The notes beneath the pieces were generated by a model. It made no database searches, was not told the origin of the DNA, and was given only the letters and a program-made list of their open reading frames with translations. Source: Bacillus sp. SB49 (GTDB lineage Bacteria; Bacillota; Bacilli; Bacillales; Halobacillaceae). Taken from it: a stretch of 64,000 bases of DNA. Of the stretch, positions 56,495 through 64,000 are shown one piece after another (positions within the stretch are counted from its first letter, which is position 1; every line of letters starts with the position of its first letter). Location: the NCBI RefSeq assembly GCF_000469135.2, contig NZ_CP048117.1:2331501-2395500 (forward strand), read 5' to 3'. Position numbers and translations under genes: made by a program.

Positions 56495-57383
56495 CTAAAT
56501 CATCTTCCCGCCAAGGTTGCTGATAACCCGGCCACATCGGCTGCCCCCAGCCCTGCTGTCCCTGCGGCATATATGGTCCTTGTTGACCCCAACCAGGATA
56601 ACCCTGCTGCCAGCCCCCGTGATGGTACGGCATCGGTGCGCCATAGCCCATCTGTCCTTGCGGCAGTGTCTGGCCGCCCCCACAGCCACAGCCACCGGAC
56701 TGTGTGCCGGGACTCATCATGTTATTGGACTCTTCTTCCCACATCGGCTGCTGCATTGGCATGTGCATCGGCATCGGCTGCTGCATCGGCATTGGCTGCT
56801 GCATCGGCATGTGCATCGGCATCATGACCGGATGCGGAGGACAGCAATAGAAGTCGGTATGAACGAGTTGGGGACCCTGTGGAGGGCAATACGGCTGCTG
56901 CGGCATAGGTGCCGGTACGAACTGTTCCCCTTTCACTTCCGGAGCCTTCACTTCTTCCGGAGACTCTTCCTCTTTCGGCTGCGGCGCGGGCATCTGCGGC
57001 AGGTGGAAGGTCGTATAATAATTTTGCATCTGCTGATCGATGCTCGGCATGGTGATCGGCATATTCATGTTAATTGGCTGCATCGGCATCATCGGTTTTT
57101 CCATGACACCCTTGACCGGTTTTTTCTCATCTTCCTTCATTGCCGGCGGAGGAGAAGGCATCGGCATTTCCTTCTTCGGTGCAGGCGCTGGAGCCATTTG
57201 CTGCTTGGGTGCTTCCTTTTTCACCTGCTTCGTACCTTGAGGGACTTTGATCTTCATACCCGGCATGATCATATCAGGATTGGATAGCTGGGTATTTACG
57301 GATTTCAACTCTTCAAAGTTAACCCCATATTTCTTGGCAATGTTCCAGAGTGTATCTCCTTTTTGTACAATGTGAATTCTCAC
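56484..57383 (-). CDS. safA: SafA-like spore coat assembly protein with LysM domain
   Basis: 299 residues: one N-terminal LysM (HIVQKGDTLWNIAKKYGVNFEELKS, through about residue 48), then a long low-complexity region rich in Met, Pro and Gln with repeated MPM and QQP units (about 185-215), a GGCGCGGG cluster, and Trp/Gly/Pro-rich tail. SafA (YrbA) is a morphogenetic inner-coat protein made in the mother cell that targets the cortex by LysM. The B. subtilis gene also yields a short internal-start form; several internal ATGs exist here. Position between nadE-kinase and pheA matches. Confidence 0.9.
   Translation of the reverse strand: MRIHIVQKGDTLWNIAKKYGVNFEELKSVNTQLSNPDMIMPGMKIKVPQGTKQVKKEAPKQQMAPAPAPKKEMPMPSPPPAMKEDEKKPVKGVMEKPMMPMQPINMNMPITMPSIDQQMQNYYTTFHLPQMPAPQPKEEESPEEVKAPEVKGEQFVPAPMPQQPYCPPQGPQLVHTDFYCCPPHPVMMPMHMPMQQPMPMQQPMPMHMPMQQPMWEEESNNMMSPGTQSGGCGCGGGQTLPQGQMGYGAPMPYHHGGWQQGYPGWGQQGPYMPQGQQGWGQPMWPGYQQPWREDDLDES
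56750..56830. repeat. In-frame Met-Pro-Gln codon repeat within safA
   Basis: Tandem copies of a 15-18-base unit (CATCGGCATCGGCTG and variants) encode repeated MPMHMPMQQP-like units of SafA. This is coding low-complexity sequence that can change length by slippage, not a CRISPR or regulatory repeat. Confidence 0.8.
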
Positions 57384-57505
57384 ATCTGCAACTCCCTTCC
57401 TGTCAATCTAAAAAACGATAAGACAATAATAGCTCAATAACACTCTATGCAAGACAACCCGAAAGATTGATGAAAAAGCCTACAATAAATTCGAAAAAAA
57501 TATAA

Positions 57506-57550
57506 ACAAACCCCCGGAACCCTATGTTTATAGGATTCCGGGGGTTTGTG
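57506..57550 (-). terminator. Terminator of the pheB-pheA operon
   Basis: AAACCCCCGGAACCCTA facing TAGGATTCCGGGGGTTT forms a strong hairpin (about 16 bp, one mismatch). It is followed on the minus strand by GTTTATATTTTTTT, directly after the pheA stop at 57556. Confidence 0.9.
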
Positions 57551-57555
57551 TTTTT

Positions 57556-58431
57556 TTATGCTTTTTGTACCGGAGTAGGAATGTCCAACTGATAGGTCGG
57601 ATAGGTCCCAAGAACGCGAAGCTGACAGCCTAACGCTTCCAACTCTGCCTGCACACCTGGAAACAGCACCTGATCGTAAGGCTGATCCACATCTATCAGG
57701 AAGAAATAGTTGCCGAGCCCGGTCTTCATCGGACGGGATTCGATCTTGGATAAGTTCATCTTCCTCCAAGCAAAGGCAGCAAGCACCTGATGGAGCGCCC
57801 CTACATAATCTTTCGGCAGTGTTACCATCACTGTCGTCTTATGGCTTGACACCGGATGGTCCTTCACTTTCAGCGTATGCGGCGTCTTCTGGACGACGGC
57901 AAAACGGGTATGGTTATTATCATAATCATGGATATCCGAAGCCAGCATCCGCAGACCATTCTGTTCAGCTGCCAGATGATTGGCAATCGCTGCAACCCCG
58001 GGACCGATTTCAGAAACCATTTCAGCCGCTCTGCCCGTGGAAGTTGTCGATTCCAATTGCGCATCCGGATAATGACTGTGCAGATATTGGTGACACTGGG
58101 CAATGGCATGACTGTGTGAATACACTTTTTCAATTTCCTGCCCGTGATGATCGGGATGGACAAGCAGGTGTTGTTTGATCGGCACCGTAAGCTCTGCAAT
58201 AATCGATTGATCCACTTGGTGGACCAGGTAATCGATCGTCAAATGCACCGATCCCTCAATAGCATTTTCCAACGGTACGACTGCTGTCGCTATCTCTCCC
58301 TTTTCAACGGCATCCAGACAGGAGGGAATGGTTTCAAAACTTACATACGTCCCTCCATCAAACATAGCGTCCACGGCCATTTTCGTAAATGTTCCTTTAG
58401 GTCCTAAGTATCCGATCCGTTGTTCCGACAT
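57556..58431 (-). CDS. pheA: Prephenate dehydratase PheA
   Basis: 291 residues; converts prephenate to phenylpyruvate for phenylalanine synthesis. The catalytic domain has GYLGPKGTFTKMA and NAIEGSVHLTIDYL and the TRF motif (NHTRFAVV). A C-terminal ACT domain with ESRPMKTGLGNYFF (ESRP motif, Phe feedback) follows. It is stand-alone, with no chorismate mutase fused. 15 bases after pheB. Confidence 0.96.
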   Translation of the reverse strand: MSEQRIGYLGPKGTFTKMAVDAMFDGGTYVSFETIPSCLDAVEKGEIATAVVPLENAIEGSVHLTIDYLVHQVDQSIIAELTVPIKQHLLVHPDHHGQEIEKVYSHSHAIAQCHQYLHSHYPDAQLESTTSTGRAAEMVSEIGPGVAAIANHLAAEQNGLRMLASDIHDYDNNHTRFAVVQKTPHTLKVKDHPVSSHKTTVMVTLPKDYVGALHQVLAAFAWRKMNLSKIESRPMKTGLGNYFFLIDVDQPYDQVLFPGVQAELEALGCQLRVLGTYPTYQLDIPTPVQKA

Positions 58432-58446
58432 GATTTCCCCTCCAAA

Positions 58447-58896
58447 TTATGCTCCCGAACTGAGAATCTCTACACGATCCACAAAGTCCAGCTTATGCAG
58501 TTGCTGCAGTAATTTCTCAATTGATCCTGTCATTCCTGACGTATTCAGGGACAACGTGACGTTTGCTTTCCCCTGTAACGGAATCGTCTGATGGATCGTC
58601 AAAACGTTACAACCTGACCTCGCTACGATCATCAGCAGATCAGAAAGTGTCCCTTTCCTGTCTTCTAAATGGAAGAACAACGTGATCATCTGTTCTTTGA
58701 CCATTGCCTGAAAAGGGAACACGGCATCTCTATATTTGTAAAAAGCGCTTCTGGAAAGTCCCACCTTCTGGACGGCATCGAAAATCGATTCCACTTTCCC
58801 CCGCTCCAGCAGGGCTTTCGCATCAATCGTTTTCTTCATCGCTTCCGGGAGGATGTCACTACGGACTAAATAAAACTTCTCATTATAATCCGCCAT
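58447..58896 (-). CDS. pheB: ACT-domain protein PheB
   Basis: 149-residue protein conserved next to pheA and obg in Bacillaceae. An N-terminal helical segment is followed by an ACT domain ([31 protein letters not shown]). Annotated in B. subtilis as PheB; a chorismate mutase role was proposed but the ACT fold suggests a regulatory or amino-acid-binding function. Lies 15 bases after obg. Confidence 0.93.
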   Translation of the reverse strand: MADYNEKFYLVRSDILPEAMKKTIDAKALLERGKVESIFDAVQKVGLSRSAFYKYRDAVFPFQAMVKEQMITLFFHLEDRKGTLSDLLMIVARSGCNVLTIHQTIPLQGKANVTLSLNTSGMTGSIEKLLQQLHKLDFVDRVEILSSGA

Positions 58897-58910
58897 CGGA
58901 TCTGCCTCCC

Positions 58911-60723
<1,813 letters not shown>

Positions 60724-60757
60724 CCTGTCAGCTCCTCGTTCACCCATAATAATAAAA

Positions 60758-60786
60758 AGTATAGCAAAAATCCAAGGAAACCTAAA
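60758..60786 (-). promoter_or_regulatory. Candidate promoter of spo0B-obg-pheB-pheA
   Basis: TTTAGG and TATACT on the minus strand are separated by 17 bases, between the rpmA terminator and spo0B. The -10 is good, the -35 poor. Confidence 0.4.
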
Positions 60787-60814
60787 CAGCCCTCGAAGCG
60801 CATGGCAAACAATA

Positions 60815-60858
60815 TAGAAAAAGCCGCGCTTATGCGAAAAGCAAAGCGCGGCTTTTGT
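60815..60858 (-). terminator. Terminator of rplU-prp-rpmA
   Basis: AAAAGCCGCGCTT and AAGCGCGGCTTTT form a 13-bp stem (60818-60830 with 60844-60856) with T-runs on both strands, 20 bases after rpmA. Confidence 0.92.
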
Positions 60859-60877
60859 GCTGCAGGATCGTATTCAG

Positions 60878-61174
<297 letters not shown>

Positions 61175-61182
61175 TCACCTCC

Positions 61183-61512
61183 TTATCGATGGGATATTTT
61201 AATATATTGAGCGTACTCATTTTCAATGGTTTCCAATGAAACCAACATGCCTTCCAAAAGCGTTTGGGCTTTAGAATGAACGGATTCATCCATATTCCCG
61301 GGAAGGGTGATCTTTAAGTATCCACCTTCTCCGCCTTGTTCGACAGCAGGTTCGAATTCACACAGACTGATGACTGCATTCACTGCACCAAAGGTAACAG
61401 CAGAAACAGCTGCACATACGAGATCATGGCCATAAGGACCACTCTCTGCATGACCGGATACTTCAAATCCGGTAATCGAGCCGTGCGAGCGAAACATCGA
61501 TACATGTATCAT
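61183..61512 (-). CDS. prp: Ribosomal-processing cysteine protease Prp
   Basis: 109-residue protease (YsxB) that trims L27. The catalytic His and Cys are in GHAESGPYGHDLVCAAVSAVTFGAVNA. The gene lies between rplU (11-base gap) and rpmA (14-base gap), its substrate, the arrangement found where L27 has the extension. Confidence 0.95.
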   Translation of the reverse strand: MIHVSMFRSHGSITGFEVSGHAESGPYGHDLVCAAVSAVTFGAVNAVISLCEFEPAVEQGGEGGYLKITLPGNMDESVHSKAQTLLEGMLVSLETIENEYAQYIKISHR

Positions 61513-61523
61513 CAGGACGATCC

Positions 61524-61832
61524 TTACGCGTTGATGTCTTCAACGATAAGTTTCGTGTATGGCTGACGATGACCTTGTTTGCGCTTGTAGTTCTTCTTCG
61601 GCTTGTATTTGAATACAGTGATTTTCTTTTGACGACCTTGTTTTTCAACTTTAGCCGTTACAGAAGCACCGTCAACGTAAGGAGCTCCCACTTTCGTGTC
61701 ATCTCCGCCTACGAAAAGAACTTTGTCAAAAGTAACAGATTCACCAGCTTCTACGTCCATTTTCTCAACGAAGATCTCCTGGCCTTTCTCCACTTTCACT
61801 TGCTTGCCACCAGTTTCAATAATTGCGTACAT
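61524..61832 (-). CDS. rplU: Ribosomal protein bL21
   Basis: 102 residues with [23 protein letters not shown] and a basic C-terminal [21 protein letters not shown] segment that binds 23S rRNA. First gene of rplU-prp-rpmA, preceded by GAGGAGGTG and the L21 leader. Confidence 0.98.
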   Translation of the reverse strand: MYAIIETGGKQVKVEKGQEIFVEKMDVEAGESVTFDKVLFVGGDDTKVGAPYVDGASVTAKVEKQGRQKKITVFKYKPKKNYKRKQGHRQPYTKLIVEDINA

Positions 61833-61841
61833 ACTTGCACC

Positions 61842-61934
61842 TCCTCGATTTACTCAGACTCGCCATTCAGGTACCGGAAATCGGTTTAAAACCTGTTCTG
61901 CGCGGTTGTAGCATCGAAGTGCTACTTGAATAAC
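61842..61934 (-). ncRNA. L21 leader, autoregulatory mRNA structure of rplU
   Basis: About 93 bases between the rplU promoter and its ribosome site. The sequence contains the elements AGTAGCACTTCGATGCTAC (a hairpin), CCGCGCAGAACAGGTTTTAAACC and CCGGTACCTGAATGGCGAGTC that characterise the Bacillales L21 leader, a proposed binding site for L21 or another ribosomal protein. Identified from memory of the family, not by a covariance search. Confidence 0.72.
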
Positions 61935-61940
61935 AAAACA

Positions 61941-61970
61941 ATGTTACCACAGATCAAAACAAGTTGTCAA
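61941..61970 (-). promoter_or_regulatory. Sigma-A promoter of rplU-prp-rpmA, at the rng 3' end
   Basis: TTGACA and TAACAT are separated by 18 bases on the minus strand. The -35 is inside the last codons of rng. Confidence 0.68.
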
Positions 61971-63384
61971 CATGATATCCGCGGCGCTGAACAGCATCCC
62001 GGATCATGTTTAAAGACCCTTCAAGCTCTATTTGATAGTGAAGAATTTGGGAATCCTCCCTAACAAACAGCTCCTGTGGAATTTTACTAGAAATCGCCCC
62101 GGAAAGCAATCGTTTTTTTTCATTATGGAAAAGAGGATTCACTACAAGGAGCTTCGCCTCCGTGCCGTCTCCCTTGGAATCGATTAGCTCCCGCTCCAGA
62201 CGATAGACGGCAGTCTCCATCGTGAACGATGGTGATTGCTGTTCAGCAAGAAGGTCCGGCAGTCTCGCACCTTCTCTCTTCCTTGTCATTTCCAAGAGTC
62301 CGAGCTTCGTCAACCCGAGCACCGTTGTATGGACCGGGTCGTACCGAAGCGCCTTTTTCATTTCCGCGATCAGTCGTGCGTTGGATTTCTGATCTTTCAT
62401 AGAAAGGAAGTCGACGATGATGATCCCGGACAGATTACGGAGACGGATCTGCCGTTGAATTTCCGGGACCGCTTCAAGATTGACCTGAAGCGCCTGGGAA
62501 TTGGAGAAAGCGCGACCTTTGAATGTAGAGCTGTTTACATCAATAATCACCATTGCTTCCGTCTGATTAATATTAAGACGGGTCCCGTTTCCGATTTCCA
62601 CCTTATCTGATAGCATTTGCTGCTGCAGAAGATCCAACGAAACAGGCAGCTCTTCGGATAAATTTCTGCTCCAGCGGATGAGAGGAGATAAAGATGGATA
62701 CCGTTCCCTTGCCTCTTTGGCAGGCGTTCCGCTGTCGAAGACGATCTCCTTGATAGAAGTGACGGGGAATTTTCGCAGCAGTTGATCCGGAATCAGACTT
62801 TCCTGAAACAGTTTTCCCGATTTGTCCGTCTTCCCATTTAAAACGGACTCCCATTTCCTGCGCAGGTGACAAAGCTCCTCACAAACGTCATTCACTGCCG
62901 CCTCGGCCGCTCCAGTACGGACAATCACCCCTTCTCCATCTTCTATTTGATGAAGGACAGGGCCTTCCAGCCTTGCCCGATCTTCCTCTTTCAGTTTGCG
63001 TGAGAACACCACTTTTCCACCGAAAGGCTGATAAATGAGGTTCAGGCCCGGGATGGTTACATCCGCTGTTACCTGCGGCCCTTTCTCGCCAAGGGGCTCT
63101 TTTATCACTTGGACAATCAGGGATTCCCCTTCCCTAAGAACCGATTGAATGTTCTCTCCAGACCTCGGAATGGATTCCCTTCTTAGAAATCCACTCTTTT
63201 CTTCGCCGATATCAAGAAAGGCGGCCTGTAACCCTTGATCAACCTTTCTAACTTTAGCTGCATATAAAGAACCCGCGAGCGCTTCCGCTCCGGGCCGGTC
63301 CAGGACATATTCCTGAATAACGCCGTTTTCTATGACAACGGCGGACTTTTCCGTCGTTTCTGTATGTAGCACGAGCTTTCTCAT
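61954..63384 (-). CDS. rng: Ribonuclease E/G family protein Rng
   Basis: 476-residue RNase G-type protein. An N-terminal S1-like RNA-binding region (GSLYAAKVRKVDQGLQAAFLDIGEEKSGFL) is followed by the DNase I-like catalytic region with the metal aspartates in VIIDVNSSTF and IIVDFLSMKDQ. No C-terminal degradosome scaffold is present. The protein lacks the CPxC zinc link of RNase E. The ATG at 63384 has AAAGGGATGG upstream; the frame opens at 63405. It lies between spoIVFB and rplU, as in many Bacillaceae. Confidence 0.9.
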   Translation of the reverse strand: MRKLVLHTETTEKSAVVIENGVIQEYVLDRPGAEALAGSLYAAKVRKVDQGLQAAFLDIGEEKSGFLRRESIPRSGENIQSVLREGESLIVQVIKEPLGEKGPQVTADVTIPGLNLIYQPFGGKVVFSRKLKEEDRARLEGPVLHQIEDGEGVIVRTGAAEAAVNDVCEELCHLRRKWESVLNGKTDKSGKLFQESLIPDQLLRKFPVTSIKEIVFDSGTPAKEARERYPSLSPLIRWSRNLSEELPVSLDLLQQQMLSDKVEIGNGTRLNINQTEAMVIIDVNSSTFKGRAFSNSQALQVNLEAVPEIQRQIRLRNLSGIIIVDFLSMKDQKSNARLIAEMKKALRYDPVHTTVLGLTKLGLLEMTRKREGARLPDLLAEQQSPSFTMETAVYRLERELIDSKGDGTEAKLLVVNPLFHNEKKRLLSGAISSKIPQELFVREDSQILHYQIELEGSLNMIRDAVQRRGYHVDNLF

Positions 63385-63401
63385 GATTGTTCCATCCCTT
63401 T

Positions 63402-64000
63402 TCATAATGCAATTTTGCGAACGTCCCCCAATCGCAGGTCGGTTTTCTTTTCGTCAAAAAAGACCCGGAAACACTCTTGTTCATCTACTATATATAATTG
63501 GGATGGCTGTTTCAAGACGTATTTGTAGCGACGGTTAGCCCGGACATTCTTCAACACATCCCGTACAAGCGTATCAGAATCCGCCTTCCTGTATGTTGTC
63601 TTCAAGTACGTTCTGTTTTGAGATGCGCAGTACAACAAATACCGCATCTGGGTGTAGGAGCGGCGTTTCCACTCCAAGCCGTTCTCAACAATGAGAAAAG
63701 AGGCAAGCAGAATGGCAGAGAGAGTCCAGCGCCCTTCCATAAACAGCCAAAGAAAGGCCAGAATCAAAACCGTACAGGAGAGTAGAATCGTAAAGGCAAG
63801 GCTTTGCCGGAACGACCAAACCTGGGTTGCTGCATAGAAGCAGATTTTCCCCCCGTCCAGCGGCCAGACAGGAAGAAGATTAAAAAGCAGGATCACTCCG
63901 TTATACAGGAGAGCTTTTTCCAGAAGCGGATGAGGGCCGACCAAATTTCCCAGACCAAATAAGAGTCCCGCGATCCATACATGCTGTATAGGACCAGACA
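63402..64000 (-). CDS. spoIVFB: Sigma-K processing intramembrane metalloprotease SpoIVFB, C-terminal part
   Basis: The window ends inside this gene; about 199 C-terminal codons are present and the start with the HExxH zinc site lies outside. The visible part opens GPIQHVWIAGLLFGLGNLVGPHPLL, then NLLPVWPLDGGK, which is the NPDG motif providing the third zinc ligand Asp. Two further helices and a C-terminal CBS domain (DTLVRDVLKNVRANRRYKYVL) follow. It cuts the pro-sequence from SigK, which is also encoded in this window. Confidence 0.93.
   Translation of the reverse strand, partial: SGPIQHVWIAGLLFGLGNLVGPHPLLEKALLYNGVILLFNLLPVWPLDGGKICFYAATQVWSFRQSLAFTILLSCTVLILAFLWLFMEGRWTLSAILLASFLIVENGLEWKRRSYTQMRYLLYCASQNRTYLKTTYRKADSDTLVRDVLKNVRANRRYKYVLKQPSQLYIVDEQECFRVFFDEKKTDLRLGDVRKIAL

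Noticed and set aside
56750-56830. Short tandem repeats resembling a CRISPR array
   Set aside because: Units are contiguous without spacers, in frame with safA, and encode Met-Pro-Gln repeats; no cas genes are present.
56517-57287. 256-codon plus-strand open frame, rich in His and Arg
   Set aside because: It is antisense to safA; its composition is what the complement of Met/Pro/Gln codons gives, and it has no ribosome site.

Overview
The window is a 64 kb piece of chromosome from an endospore-forming Bacillaceae bacterium. Gene content and order match the Bacillus subtilis yqeI to spoIVFB region closely: aroE-yqeH-yqeG-sda, yrrS-greA-udk, mltG, alaS, recD2, mnmA-iscS-cymR, aspS-hisS, relA-apt-recJ-secDF, tgt-queA-ruvBA-bofC, safA, pheAB-obg-spo0B and rplU-prp-rpmA-rng-spoIVFB. 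A complete-looking Mrp antiporter operon, acidic proteins and moderate G+C suggest a halotolerant or halophilic relative such as Halobacillus or Salimicrobium; this genus guess is inference. No tRNA, rRNA, CRISPR array, prophage or insertion sequence was seen, and nearly all of the DNA is ordinary vertically inherited core genome.

Layout. 1-2.7 kb: minus-strand operon yqeG-yqeH-aroE-yqeI. 2.7-3.2 kb: a DnaA-box-rich spacer and the small sporulation-checkpoint gene sda. 3.4-8.7 kb: plus-strand Mrp Na+/H+ antiporter operon mrpA-C-D-E-F-G, with no mrpB. 8.8-9.6 kb: intact sigK. 9.6-18.9 kb, minus strand: yrhC, mtnN, yrrS, greA, udk, trmR, mltG, then alaS-ireB-ruvX-yrzB behind an alanine T-box. 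18.9-27.4 kb, minus strand: yrrI, a 58-residue zinc-ribbon protein, a TIM-barrel protein, recD2, a TPR protein, mnmA, iscS, cymR and a YczE-like membrane protein. 27.5-29.6 kb, plus strand: rarA and rsfA. 29.6-33.3 kb, minus strand: 6S RNA and hisS-aspS with a T-box. 33.4-34.9 kb, plus strand: a four-SH3 amidase. 35-43.9 kb, minus strand: dtd, relA, apt, recJ, lapA-like, secDF, comN. 44-48 kb: spoVB, a DUF421 protein, an ArsB/NhaD transporter, yrzE. 48.1-64 kb, minus strand: yajC, tgt, queA, DUF2905, ruvB, ruvA, bofC, yebC, a coxA-like lipoprotein, nadE, a CotS/YutH-like kinase, safA, pheA, pheB, obg, spo0B, rpmA, prp, rplU, rng and the 5'-truncated spoIVFB.

How the genes fit together. Most minus-strand genes serve translation (aspS, hisS, alaS, mnmA, tgt, queA, trmR, L21, L27, Obg, YqeH), DNA repair (RuvA, RuvB, RuvX, RecJ, RecD2, RarA) and the stringent response (RelA, Apt). 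Sporulation functions are interleaved: phosphorelay (Spo0B), its checkpoint inhibitor (Sda), forespore control (RsfA), the sigma-K pathway (pro-SigK, BofC, SpoIVFB), cortex (SpoVB) and coat (SafA, CoxA-like, coat-type kinase).

Nothing in the window is a clear new defence or mobile system. The observations most worth checking are the Mrp operon lacking mrpB, a hairpin that puts the sda start codon in its tetraloop, the paired DnaA boxes upstream of sda, a possible Asp-reading T-box in front of hisS, the unannotated-size zinc-ribbon protein coupled to yrrI, and the kinase-like gene directly behind safA.
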